Origin: Selaginella moellendorffii
Lineage: Eukaryota > Streptophyta > Lycopodiopsida > Selaginellales > Selaginellaceae
DNA: 64,000 nt
Assembly (NCBI RefSeq): GCF_000143415.4
Contig: NW_003314325.1
Location: 742,978-806,977, forward strand
Direction: 5' to 3'
This document shows, one piece after another, positions 1 to 11,067 of this stretch. How positions within the stretch are numbered: position 1 is the stretch's first letter; every line of letters starts with the position of its first letter. The notes under the pieces were generated by a model, which saw only the letters and a list, made by a program, of their open reading frames with translations, searched no databases and was not told the origin of the DNA. The position numbers and the translations under genes were made by a program.

Positions 1-279
1 AATGCATTCTTCCACAGGTACTCGCGAGAGATCCCAGACGCGTACGAGAGACTGCTGCTCGACGCCATTGAAGGTGAGCGCAGGCTTTTCATACGCAGTG
101 ATGAGCTCGACGCAGCATGGGCCATCTTCACTCCACTCCTCAAAGAGCTTGAGGAGAGGAAGATCTCCCCGGAGCTCTATCCTTATGGGAGCCGGGGCCC
201 GGTGGGAGCTCATTACTTAGCGGCCAAGTATAACGTAAGATGGGGAGATATGAGCTCGTCCGAGCACTCCAAGTCGTGA
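1..279 (+). CDS. G6PD: Glucose-6-phosphate dehydrogenase, C-terminal end (partial)
   Basis: This is the last 92 codons of a gene whose 5' part lies outside the window; the frame is open from base 1 to the TGA at 277-279. G6PD oxidises glucose-6-phosphate to 6-phosphogluconolactone with NADP and starts the oxidative pentose phosphate pathway. The C-terminal family signature is clear: [20 protein letters not shown], then [16 protein letters not shown], then [18 protein letters not shown] and RWGD near the end. The dimer-interface and structural-NADP region of the family lies here. Plant plastid forms end in the same [15 protein letters not shown] block, so a plastid isoform is likely, but the transit peptide is outside the window. 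A GGTGAG at about 74 looks like a splice donor but is coding, because the frame continues through it with conserved residues. Confidence 0.9.
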   Translation, partial: NAFFHRYSREIPDAYERLLLDAIEGERRLFIRSDELDAAWAIFTPLLKELEERKISPELYPYGSRGPVGAHYLAAKYNVRWGDMSSSEHSKS

Positions 280-2078
280 GTGCTCGATCGATCGAGCGCA
301 AACCAAGGAAAGTTTTGTACAGGGTCTCCTTCGGCTACGAAATAACTTTGGAGTTCCAGAGCGATCGATTCAATCGGCTATCCGGGTTTGGAGAGGAAAG
401 AGATGAGACAATGGAAAGTTTCTTGACACAAAGAATGGTATTGGCTAAAGGACGAAGAAGAAGAACAAAAGAATTCCAATAAAAGAGAGATTTTTCTTTC
501 TTTCTATGGTTTGGTTGCTTCCGCTATGAATGCAAATGTCCGCAGCAACATTATGATGTGCCAGGTGCTCAAATTCTTATTGGCCAGATCTACGGCTGGT
601 CCAAAAATACTTGCGTACGGATAGACTATGTACGGCATGTAAACCTCAGTGGTTTTTGAGGAGCCCTAATCCCGGGGATTTTGTTCTTCTTCTTGAATCG
701 GTGGGTTGCCGCGAGCGATCGGCTCGATTTCTCGCTCGCTTTCTCCTCTCTGTTAGGTAAGAGCTGCGCCGGATCGTAATGGACATTAATCGCGCGGGCG
801 CTTGGAAATTTATGGCCGCTCATGATTCAGGCAACCATTTCTTTCTGCGATCATGAATCTTTGATGAGCGGCGTTCCATCCGGCGGGCCGCATTCTCTTC
901 TCTGGCTTCACAGGTTCGTAGCGATCTAGCTATCCCTAATCTAATCCGGTTTTCTCGCTGGAAATCTCGCCAGGATTTGATCGAGTCTTCGTCGATCGAT
1001 CCGGCTGCAAGGCAGAAGAAATATTTGTTTGGCCGCTGCGTATGTAAGTCTGTCGCTTGCCTGCACATTCTTTGTTTGTTCTTGGCATTTTCTTTGATGC
1101 GTCATTGTCCCTGCCATCGTTTACGCGCTAAACTAACTCCTTTCCTTAACAATCCAGCCGATCGAGCATCGGCAGTGACGCTTTATCCCTGGCATTCTTT
1201 CTAGCACACACTCTTGGGTGCGTTTTCACCATTCAGTCTCCAGCGAGGTTCTCCTCTTTTCCTTCCTTTTTTATCTTTTGAGACCTCCAGCAAGATTAAT
1301 GTGTCCTGCCAGTCTAGCGTCTTTCCTCTGATCGATTCTGTGAACTTTTATTTTCATTCTCAATCCTTTAGGATTTTTTTTTTCTCTTCGAGAGAACAGT
1401 TTTTCCGATTTGTGAGTTTTTCTTCTTCTTCATTTCCAGTCCTGTACTTAGCCGTGAGAAGCGCTTTGAGTCTTTCTCAAATCTTACCTTACTGCTTTGG
1501 ATTCGATACTATATTACTGTCGAAGGTCATGTGCGTATGAGTCGGGTTTGTGTGTGATTTTTTTTAAGTGTGTGAATAGTTTCTATTCCAATCGCTTTAT
1601 TGACGGAGGAGCCAGTCGCTGTCGACCGACTCCTGCGGTGGCCCCTCGCTGTAGGGTGTAACATCTCTTTTCTTCACCTTACTTTCTCTCTCACTCGTTG
1701 TTTGGGTTGCCCTTGAGCGTCCCTTGTGGGCTCTTCTCCCTTACTGTGCTAGCATTCTAATCTGCATTGCTACTGTGCTTGGATCCCTGGAGCAGGACAT
1801 GGACCGGCGACCCTCTACGCTCTGGAGCTCGCAGATTTTTCCCTGAGGTGAAGTTAGGCAGCAGGAAATCCGGGATCCATACTGGAGGCTCCTCGGTAAG
1901 AACAGTGATCTGCTGTCCGGAGGTTTAAAATGCTGCCGCTGCTTATTTTTTATCTCAGGTGAAACTCAGGACTGGATAGGAGAGAGCTAGGCATTTGGAT
2001 CTATGTGAGGATTATGGGAAAAGACCGGGCTTGGTAGATGCGGTGTTGGGTGCTCCGTGCATTGTTGTTCCCTTCGCC
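280..2078. other. Spacer: G6PD 3' end and probable CLASP promoter and leader
   Basis: No recognisable protein in about 1.8 kb. The first 200-300 bases are probably the G6PD 3' UTR. From about 650 the sequence alternates CT-rich and T-rich tracts (1210-1480 is strongly pyrimidine-rich), which fits promoter and 5' UTR, possibly with leader introns, of the CLASP gene downstream. The frame upstream of the CLASP start is open from an ATG at 1995, but homologous proteins begin at the ATG at 2079. Short ORFs on both strands have no family features and were left out. Confidence 0.5.
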
Positions 2079-5000
2079 ATGGAGGAAGCACTTACGCAGG
2101 TGCAGGCAAAAGACACCAAGGAAAGGATGGCTGGAGTGGAGATGCTCCAGACTTTACTTGAGCAGCGTAGGAAAGGGCTTTCAGCTAGCGAAGTAGGGAG
2201 CATAGTGGATGCAACCAGGGGACTGCTCACGGATAACAACTTCAGGGTTTGCCAAGGGGCTCTCCAGGTTCTTGCATCGGCGTCAGCACTAGCAGGCGAG
2301 CATCTTAAAGTTCACTTTAACGTTCTTGTCCCGGCCATCGTGGAGTGCCTCGGGGATGCCAAACAACCGGTCCGTGATGCGGCTAATCGGCTTATACTGG
2401 CACTCATGGAGGCAAGTTTCTTGTTCTCGCTTCGTTGGAAATGTGGATCTGATATGTATGGCTTCTTCACTCCGTGCAGATATCATCTCCAACTATTATA
2501 GTTGAGAGAGCGGGAAGCACGGCTTGGACTCACAGAAACTGGAGAGTTCGAGAAGAGTTTATGCGAACAATGGCATCAGCCGTGAGCCTCTTTTCGGCGA
2601 AGGAGATCACATTGCAACGCTTCATTCTTCCTTCCGTAAGCGCACTTTGTTTTGTGCTACACCTGATGTTCGTATCAATCTTTGGCAGGCCTTGCAATTG
2701 TTGAGCGATCCCAACAGCGCAGTGAGGGAAGCTTCTATGTTGTGTTTGGAGGTGCCAGTTTCTTTTCTGCATAATGGAGTGTAACTGAAGGTTTTGCCAG
2801 GAAATGCATCGTCAGGTTGGATCACAGTTTCGCGACGAGCTCCAGCGTCAGCCTATACAGCCGGCACAGGTGTTGTCGCTATCGATGAAATTTCTGCGAT
2901 GCTGACTTTGGATGCAGATGACAGAAATTATCTCGAAGCTTGAAAGGATGGATTCAAAGTCTCGTCCCTTCGAAAGCTTAGCCAGGCAAGGTGGCGCAGA
3001 CAACAACAAACCAATGACTAGTCCGTCTGGAAGTTTTAAAAGGCAAAGTCCGAGAGGAAAGCCCGCACCTTTAGATGTTCCGTCATATTCAGGCAAGCAT
3101 TCTTTTTCATCTCTCGCGTATTTTAACTGTTATATCTATGAATGCAGGCGAGGTGGACTCTCCCGAACAACCCGTGGATCCTATTAAAGTGTATTCAGAA
3201 AGGGAGCTAGTGAGGGAGATGGAAAAGATCTGTTCCACGTTGACGCAGGACCAGGATTGGTCCGTAAGAATGGCTGCACTACAAAGGGTTGAAGGGCTTG
3301 TCTACGGAGGTACATACGTTTTCTTGTGGTTACTTCGCAAAAGTTTTAACGTTTTGTACATTTGTAGGGGCTACTGATTTCCAGTCTTTTCCTTCCTTGC
3401 TGAAGCAATTAACTCCCCCTCTGAATGTCCAGCTTTCTGATCGGCGCTCTAGTATCGTCAAGCAGGTTGATTCCGAACTTTTTTCTTTTGTGCTTTACTG
3501 ACCGAATGTAAAACTTCCAGGCTTGCCATCTCTTGAATATTTTGTCTAGAGAATTATTATCTGATTTCGAGGCATGCGCAGAGTCCTTCATACCTGTACG
3601 TGGTTTTGATGTTCTGTATTCTTTGACTTATCTTCACGTTGTCAAACAGATGCTATTTAAGCTCGTTGTTATTACTGTTCAAGTTATTGCCGAGTCAGCC
3701 GATAATTGTATAAAAACGGTGTGTCATGCAATTACCTGTCCAAATTCTCATAACTCGCTTTTACAGATTCTGCGTAATTGTCGAGTTTCGCGAATGCTTC
3801 CGCGAATTGTTGATATTGCAAAAAATGACCGCAGTGGTGTCTTGAGAGCAAGGTACAGTTTAGCTCTTTGAACTAAATAATGAAGATAACAATGTATGAT
3901 ATTACTTAGGTGTTGTGAATACGCTCTTTTGATACTAGAACAGTGGCCGGATACTCCAGAAATCCAACGTTCAGCCGAACTTTATGAAGATCTTATCAAA
4001 TGCTGTGTTGTAGATGCTATGAGCGAGGTAACTTTCGCTAATATGTGAAAGAAACAAATGAATCAAACTCGTTGTATCCAGGTACGCTCAACGGCAAGAT
4101 CATGTTATCGACTTTTTGCTAAGACGTGGCCTGAACGATCCCAAAAACTTTTCTTCTCTTTTGATCCGGCTATTCAGCGTGTAAGTAACTTACATGGTTT
4201 ATTCTTCTAAATGGACGTTTTCATTTTGTTTCACAAGCTTATAAACGACGAAGAAAGAGGATTTCATAAACGATACTCGTCTCCAGCATCGCGCACCAGG
4301 GGTAACCCGTTGAGGGCTTCATTGACTGTCGTCTCGAAGTCAACCCCTGTTACTCCCCAGACAGTTCCTATTATCGCAATGGACAGACGTGCGAGTTTCT
4401 CGTCGGGTGGAGCTCATTCGAGAACGAGCGAGCAAGAGAGAAGCTTAGAAAGCATTTTACAAGCAAGCCAACAGCGGGTAAACGCAATAGAGACGATGCT
4501 GAGGGGCGTTGATATATCTGACGTGAAAGGTCCTCTATCTAAGGCTACCGCCAAAGGTACGATATCTTGCTTCTTTTACTTTGCACTGCATAACGTTCCT
4601 CTTTTCGCAACAGCAAGCCCCAAGGCTGTGGATTTACCATCCTCTCGTGATCCACCTTTTCCGGCTTCAGCGTCGTCCGCCGTGGGAGGCAGTACTACAG
4701 TTTCTAGCGCTTACACTGGCGATCTCTACGGTACTGCACCTGGAGCTTTGTTATCTCCTCAACGCATGCTTTCTGACACGAAGAGAGGCATGGTCTACAA
4801 CGGTTTGAGTCAAGACAGTGATCGGGTTAATGCGAGGGTATCAGTCATGGACAGATTCAACTGGAGCAGCTCTAGCTTGATGGCTGAAGGCAGGGAAGGT
4901 AAGCGGACTCCAAGGGGTGATAACCAAGGTGGAGTTCCAGGATTCCAGAGACCACTTCTTAGAAACAGCAGCTCGGGGAGGTCGCCGTCTGCCACTAGAA

Positions 5001-7485
5001 GCCATGGTGATACTATGCAGGGGTCCTACGAAGCGTTTAGCAGTAACGGGTCCACAATACAACTCCACGAAGCTCTTGGAGAAGGCCTTAGTCCCAATGC
5101 CGACTGGTCGGCACGGGTTGGCGCTTTTACTTTCATCAGGGATCTGCTTCAGAACGGCATAAAGGGACTACAGGAAATAACGCAGAGCTTTGAGAAGATT
5201 ATGAAGCTCTTCTTTGCACACTTGGACGATCCACATCACAAAGTTGCGCAGGCAGCTCTGTCAACCTTGAATGAGCTCGTTCCAGTTTGCAGAAAACCGT
5301 TTGAGTCGTACTTGGAGCGCATTTTACCTCACGTCTTCTCCAGATTGGTCGACCCGAAGGAAATCATACGGCAGCTCAGTGCATCAGTTCTTGAGACGGT
5401 TGGCTCGACTTACACCATTGAGTCGTTGCTCCCTGCTTTGTTGCGATCCCTCGACGAGCAGCGGTCACTTAAGGCCAAAGTCGCTATCATCGAATTTGCC
5501 AACAATGCACTCAGTAAGCTCACGCTCTCAGGGGAAATACCAGGTGGTAGTGGACTGATGAGGTTGTGGCTGGCAAAGATTGCTCCTCTAGTGAACGATA
5601 AAAACCCGAAGCTTAAGGATATTGCTGTCAACAGTCTTATAGCAGTTTATACTCACTACGATTCCGGCGCAGTCCTGAACTTCATTCTCAACTTATCCAT
5701 CGAAGAGCAAGCCAGCTTACGTCGTGCATTAAAACAGTACACTCCTCGCATAGAAGTGGACCTCGTCGCAGTTCTGCAGAGCAAGCATCAGCGAGGGAAG
5801 AAGTCAGGCAATGATCAAAATGACTACTCTACCATGTCCGTCGATGGTGGAGGTAGAGCCTACTCGACCTTGATGAGAAGCCAGCCGCCTGGAAGCTATT
5901 CTTCCGGATCCATAAACAGCGACTCTGGTAGAAAGTGGAGCTCCATGCAGTCCGACTCAGTGCAGTATAACGCCAGAATGAACGGTCAGTCCAAAGAAAA
6001 TGATGCGAGCGCCATCAGCTCAAACAACTTCAGGAGCGTGTCGAGTATCGAGGACGTTTCTCAGTCTAAGAAGGCCGGATTGCGAAGTTCTGGAGATAAG
6101 CTCGATAGAATGTCCCAAACACGCAGACTGAGCACCGAGGACCTGAGGAATATGGTCGACAGTATTGAACATAATAAGGCTGACGAGACTAGTTTGGAAA
6201 AGCGTCAACAGAAAAATGAGGCAGACGAAGCATACAAACAGCTCTTTTCTCAGGAGTCTAGCAAGGTACCTCTAGCGGAAGAAGTCAAGCCTTCGGAGGC
6301 AAACGGATCAAGTTTCGACGATCTTCCGAGTATTCCATCGCTGCTTATACAGGTATTGAGGCTGAAGATGTTTTCTAAACATGATGTTGATGATATTTCG
6401 TGCAGATGTCTAATGTGGAGGATTCAAGTAAACGATCAGGTGCTCTCGAAGATTTTCTCGCGATATTTCGTAAAGCCGATGCTAGCAGCTGGTCACAGGT
6501 GAGAAGGTTACTCTCTACCAAGCTGAATTCTGAAATATGGTTTTTGCAGTATTTTAACCAGATCCTCACGGCCGTTCTCGAAGCATTTGATGATCCGAAT
6601 AATGCCATTCGCGAGCTTGCTTTATCCGTTATCTTCGAAATGCTAAATAATCAGGTTTGTTTCCTCTGATTTTCTCGAGATTCCCATTCACTAGTTTCTT
6701 CAGAGAGCGATGATGGAAGAACCAACAGAGCTGCTGGTAGAGAAACTTCTGCATGCAAGCAAAGACCAGACGCCAAAGGTAGGCAAACCTTAATGGGAAC
6801 GATTGCCAAGTTCGAGCTGTTCTCTTCTTTGGACAGGTTGCTGCTGGGGCAGACGCGTGCCTGACCGTTGTACTTAAAGAATTCGATGCCTATCGCTGCC
6901 TCTCGGTAAGCCCACAACACTTTTGGCAATGGATAACAAGCCTGCTGCTGCCGCAGGTTGTTGTTCCTCTTCTCGTGAACGAAGACGTGAGAACCTTGAT
7001 TACTTGTATAAGCTGCCTAACTAAGGTACGAAGGAGAAAACGAGCATTGGGATAACATGTTTTTTGTTTCTCTTTCAGCTTGTATCCCGTCTTCCACAAC
7101 AAGAGCTCATGGAGCAGCTACCGTCTTTCCTCCCGGCTCTCTTCGACGCGTTTGGCAACCAAAACGCCGACGTTCGCAAGGTCTGGATTTAAAGTTCCTC
7201 CCTTTCGGTGCTTCTTATGATTTCTTCCACAGACTGTTGTCTTTTGCTTGGTGGACATCTACATCGCACTCGGAAAAGCATTCGTCCCGTATCTGAGCAG
7301 CCTCAGCAGCAACCAGTTACGGCTGGTCACGATTTACGCGAACAGAATCGCACAGGTATACTCAAACGCGTTTGTTTCATCACGTCGTGGAATCTAAAAG
7401 TAAAACTCGTCAGGCTCGTACTGGGACCCCTGTCGAGCAGCAGCAGCAGCAGCAGCAAGCGGCAGCGGCAACACCCACACAGTAA
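2079..7485 (+). CDS. CLASP: CLASP, microtubule-stabilising CLIP-associated protein (multi-exon)
   Basis: The joined exons encode a protein of roughly 1,400 residues. It starts MEEALTQVQAKDTKERMAGV, the typical plant CLASP N-terminus with a TOG/HEAT domain (DNNFRVCQGALQVLASA, DAKQPVRDAANRLI, ERAGSTAWTHRNWRVREEF). A second TOG domain (CLASP_N) follows at about 3200-4180 (QDWSVRMAALQRVEGLVYGG, DRRSSIVKQACHLL). Then comes a long Ser/Arg-rich microtubule-binding linker (4250-5060), a third TOG domain (5075-5790, DADWSARVGAFTFIRDLLQ-like) and a C-terminal HEAT domain ending RLVTIYANRIAQ and a short poly-Gln run before TAA at 7483-7485. CLASP binds cortical microtubules and regulates plus-end dynamics and cell shape. 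The start at 2079 is preferred over the in-frame ATG at 1995 by family length. Introns are 45-70 bp; two have GC-AG borders. The largest exon run is 4211-6502, interrupted by a small intron near 4557-4611. Confidence 0.93.
2412..2479 (+). other. GC-AG intron in CLASP (intron 1)
   Basis: The exon ends ...CTCATGGAG and the intron begins GCAAGT and ends TGCAG. Joining gives LMEISSPTIIVERAG, which matches the family without gap. No GT donor nearby gives this protein join. Confidence 0.8.
3093..3147 (+). other. GC-AG intron in CLASP (55 bp)
   Basis: The exon ends ...TATTCAG, the intron begins GCAAGC and ends AATGCAG. Joining gives PSYSG-EVDSPEQPVDPIKV in frame with both flanks. A GT alternative within the stretch would leave an intron under 40 bp or break the frame. 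Confidence 0.8.
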
Positions 7486-7578
7486 CACACACAGGATTTT
7501 CGCGAGAGAAAGTTTACATAAATCCAGCAGAGTTTCTAGGTTCGTCGTTTTTCATTTTCTCTCGTTTAGGAAGTAGGC

Positions 7579-7899
7579 ATGGAGATCAGGAAGTTAATGG
7601 TGGTGGTGATGGTGGCGCTACTGTTGCTCGCAGTAGAGCTAAAGGGAGTGGAAGAAGTGGGCGGGGAAAGAAGAGATCTTCGAAGCGGCGGAGGTGGATC
7701 AAGAGGTGGAGGATCCAGAGGAAGCGGTGGATCGAAAGGAGGAGAATCAAAAGGAGGATCGAGAGGAGGAAGGATTCCAAGGAGCCCAGTAATCGTAGCT
7801 GGTGGATCTCATCGCCACAGTGACTCTTCTCGGTGCTCCGCCAGCGCCACTGCCACCGCCGCCACCGCCGCCATCGCCGCCGCTTTGGCTTTCCTGTAA
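7579..7899 (+). CDS. Small secreted glycine-rich protein, possibly GPI-anchored
   Basis: A 106-residue single-exon ORF sits in the 520-bp gap between the CLASP stop and the RCC1-gene start. Residues 1-20 (MEIRKLMVVVMVALLLLAVE) form a good signal peptide. Residues about 35-67 are a Gly/Ser/Arg/Lys-rich repeat (GGSRGG, GSGGSKGG, ESKGGSRGG). The tail SDSSRCSAS followed by an Ala/Thr-rich hydrophobic end (ATAATAAIAAALAFL) resembles a GPI-attachment signal. The likely place is the cell surface or wall. No specific family can be named. The alternative is that this is an open stretch in the CLASP 3' UTR; signal peptide, low-complexity core and hydrophobic tail in one frame argue for a gene. Confidence 0.6.
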   Translation: MEIRKLMVVVMVALLLLAVELKGVEEVGGERRDLRSGGGGSRGGGSRGSGGSKGGESKGGSRGGRIPRSPVIVAGGSHRHSDSSRCSASATATAATAAIAAALAFL

Positions 7900-8004
7900 G
7901 GACGTGGAATATGCTTCTTGTACATTTGGCATCTACTGTTTTGAGTAAAAACCTTTTTTTTTTCGTGTTCTCCTTTATCTCCTTTAATTTAGGGTTCTTC
8001 GATA

Positions 8005-9919
8005 ATGGCGTCGCGCACCTGTGTGTTGGCGTGGTGCGTTTCGATCGTTTCTCTTGCCGCGCGCGGTACTGATTGATTGACGCTGGCTGTGATTTGCAGG
8101 GGAGCCGGCGAGGACGGGCAGCTCGGGCTCGGCAATCTCCAGGACAAGGATTCCGTGTGCGTTGTCGATGCGCTGCGCGATCACAATGTAGTCAGCGTCG
8201 TGGCCGGGAGCCGCAACTCCCTGGCGATCTGTGAGGACGGCCGGGTGAGCAGCGAATCGATCGGTATTTCGAAAGAGGTCGTAATATTTCTTGTCGCAGC
8301 TCTTTACTTGGGGATGGAACCAGCGCGGCACTCTGGGGCATCCTCCAGAGACCAAGACGGAGAGCACGCCAAGCCAGGTAGAGTGTGGTGTAGATTTTTG
8401 GTGCCTAATCGCTCCCTGCAAGACATTTCCAGCAGGGATCTGAGATCTCGGACTTTGCAGGTCAAGGCTTTGGCAAATGTGAAAATTGTCCAGGTAAGAT
8501 CGCTCATACTTTTTCTTTTTGTAGTTAAAGACTGTCTATCACAGGCTGCGATTGGAGGCTGGCATTGCTTGGCTGTGGATGAAGAGGGAAGAACATATGC
8601 ATGGGGTAAGAAAAGAATTGCTTTTGCGAGGAAATCCTTTGCATTTTCTTTCCAGGAGGTAACGAGTATGGTCAGTGCGCTGAAGAGCAGCAAACCAAAG
8701 AGCAGCAAAACAAAGGCGAGAGTAAAGTTCTCCACCGTGACATCACTATTCCTCAGAGATGTGCTCCTCGTCTATGCGTCCGGCAGTTGAGTAGGCTATT
8801 TGGAAATCTTTCTTGTCGTAGCTTGGTGGCCTTTCCTTGCTAAGATTCTCTTTTTTTCTTCTTTCAGGTAGCAGCGGGTGGCACACACTCGGTGGTCCTT
8901 ACAGAGGAAGGACATGTTTGGACCTGGGGACAACCATGGCCTCCCGGCGACATGTAAGCTTTTTCTGGTGAGACTTTCTTTTTGGCTGATTGGTGGCTTT
9001 TTGCGTTCCAGCAAGCAAATATCTGTTCCAGTTCGCGTACAGGGATTGGAGAACGTAACCATGATTGCCGTCGGTGCTTTTCACAATCTTGCGCTGGTCC
9101 AACACGGAGAAGTTTGGGCGTGGGGCAACAACGAGTACGGGCAACTCGGCACTGGAGATACCCAGCCGCGTTCTTCTCCAGTTCCTGTGAAGGGTTTGAC
9201 TGGACTTGTTCTGGTTTGTACATGATTCTCTTGACTCTCTCTTACGCTTCATAAGTTTTCTTTAATGTATGCTTTCTTTGTCTTGTAAGGTTGATATTGC
9301 AGCTGGTGGCTGGCATTCTATGGCATTGACACCTGATGGAGCGGTAAGTGTCTCTCTAAGATCTCAGCGAAACAAAGAGCATATGCTGAGTTTTGACAAA
9401 ACGCACAGGTGTATGGATGGGGGAGAGGAGAGCATGGACGGCTGGGTTTCGGTGATGACAAGAGCAGCAAAATGCTTCCACAGAAAGTTCATCTTCTAGC
9501 TGGAGAGCCAGTTGTGCAGGTACAGAAACTCTCTTGTTTATATGTTTTCTCTTTTCCATCCTCGGAAGGATTTTGAGAATTGTACGCAAGTTTACAGGTT
9601 TCGTGTGGTGGCACGCATTCCGTGGCAGCAACAATCAGCGGTCGCATGTTCTCGGTAAGTTCGTGTAGTTTTGGATCACGTTTCAAGTCGTAGATTGATG
9701 GCTGCCTCTTACCTGGTCTAGTTTGGACGTGGTGACCACGGGCGTCTTGGCTATGGCGGAGCGGTCACGACCGGGCATCCCGTCGAAGTCCCCGTTTCTC
9801 TCCATCACTACTCGCGGCACAACATCGTCAGTGAAGACGAGGCCAATGGTAGTACCCGGTGGGTGGTAAAACTCGTTGCCTGTGGTGGCAGGCATGCTCT
9901 CGCGGTTGCTTCATGCTAG
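8005..9919 (+). CDS. RCC1-repeat (beta-propeller) protein, UVR8/RCC1 family
   Basis: About ten short exons join into a protein of about 400 residues beginning MASRTCVLAWGAGEDGQLGL and ending ACGGRHALAVASC before TAG at 9917-9919. Seven RCC1 blades are visible through their repeated cores: GSRNSLAI, GGWHCLAV, GGTHSVVL, GAFHNLAL, GGWHSMAL, GGTHSVAA and GGRHALAV, each with a WGxNxYGQLG or FGRGDHGRLG type strand. The motif TWGQPWPPGDI between blades 4 and 5 is typical of one plant RCC1 subgroup close to, but distinct from, the UV-B receptor UVR8. No F-box, FYVE or BRX domain is present, so it is a bare propeller. Partner and function are not predictable from sequence. It starts 105 bp after the glycine-rich ORF. 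The first intron splits the codon of W10 (TG|GTGCGT...CAG|G). Confidence 0.88.
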
Positions 9920-11067
9920 AAAACTTTTCTTCTTTCTCTTCTGCAAGCCTACGTAAGTCATTTCAGCCGGAGAAACTTCCCGAGCAGTGTTATCTTGTGA
10001 GTAAGTTTGCCAGTTTCTTACATTGTTCTGACAAATTCCTGGTGTTTTTTCCAGGGGGGATCTCTTCCAGAATGTTGTCAGCAATACGTAAATTCTTCCG
10101 TGGTTCCGGCACAAACAAACGCGAATCACATGTGGCTAGCGAGAACTCCGTATGATCTTTACTCGATTTTCTCGCTCGCTGCTACAAAAATTTCTCCAGG
10201 CATCATCGTTTTTGTTTCGATCTCCCGTGTTCCTTCCAGGAGGAACTATAGCTATTTTCGATCCTTCCAAGATCCTGCAATAGTAGCAAGAAGAACTACG
10301 TTTTACCTCCCGGATGGAACTAAATTGTTAGCCTCCAGCGTGGAACACATGGAACAAGGACAGTGGTCCCAAAGTACGCACGGACAAGTCACGCCTAGAC
10401 ACCACGTAAAACATCGCGAAAAGAAAATCACTCCAAGGAGATTTTACTTAGATTGTTGTGTTGGAGAATAGCATGCTACGTGGTTTGATAAGAGGCCATG
10501 TCGATTTTGTCACTTTCACCACCTTAGCATGAGAATTTTAACCATGACGAGAGTTATTTTGACATCACACAACACAAATTCAACCCACCTGTCATTACGA
10601 ACAAATAACGACAATGAGCCCACGGGACTCGAACCTGGGACCTCCTAATCGCATCTCGGGAAGATTCCATTTATAGGAGCTTCCCTTGCGTGCCCTCTCA
10701 CTCTCTTTCATTCTCTCCTTGGCTCTGTCGAGTACATCGTCACTGGCGGAGGCGGCGCTACAAACATTGATCGGTTCTCCAAAGTCCAGGCTCTGCCGCT
10801 AGGCGGTGGCAGAGTTCGTCACGTCTCGCTCATCGATCCTGCGCCGATTTATGCCGCGCTCGATCGATCCAGGTTACTGTAAGTGAAGTGCTGCATTTCT
10901 CAGGGATCCTCCTCGATAGCGCTCCTCCATCGTTCCTTCTCCTCGAAATATCGCTCCTCCATCGATCTCTCCTCCTCCCCCACCAATGTTTCTTCCCGAA
11001 ATTCTTTTCTTTTCTCGAAATATTTTCCCTACTTGTCGATCGATTCCACTCTCCAGCGACTCTCACC
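9920..11067. other. Spacer: RCC1-gene 3' region and DUF761-gene promoter/5' UTR
   Basis: No recognisable gene. The ORF at 10007-10471 has no family features. At 10625-10635 the minus strand reads GGTTCGAGTCC, a perfect Pol III B-box/T-arm motif, but no cloverleaf can be drawn around it. From 10870 to 11067 the sequence is a TC-rich leader of the following gene, open in its frame back to 10888. Confidence 0.5.
10617..10690 (-). other. tRNA-like B-box relic
   Basis: Read on the minus strand, a GGTTCGAGTCC box is preceded by about 45 bases of GATGCGATTAGGAGGTCCCA-type sequence. T-stem pairing is poor, and no A-box or acceptor stem matches. It may be a SINE or tRNA-derived remnant rather than a tRNA gene. 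Confidence 0.25.

Noticed and set aside
7747-7932. Gly-rich minus-strand ORF
   Set aside because: Shadow of the Ala/Thr-rich tail of the plus-strand glycine-rich protein.
8304-8735. 143-residue minus-strand ORF
   Set aside because: Antisense of RCC1-gene exons and introns; low-complexity Leu-rich shadow.
10617-10690. tRNA gene on the minus strand
   Set aside because: B-box only; no A-box, anticodon arm or acceptor stem could be paired.
10888-11067. N-terminal extension of the DUF761 protein
   Set aside because: TC-rich leader translated by chance; the ATG at 11068 has strong context and fits the family start.
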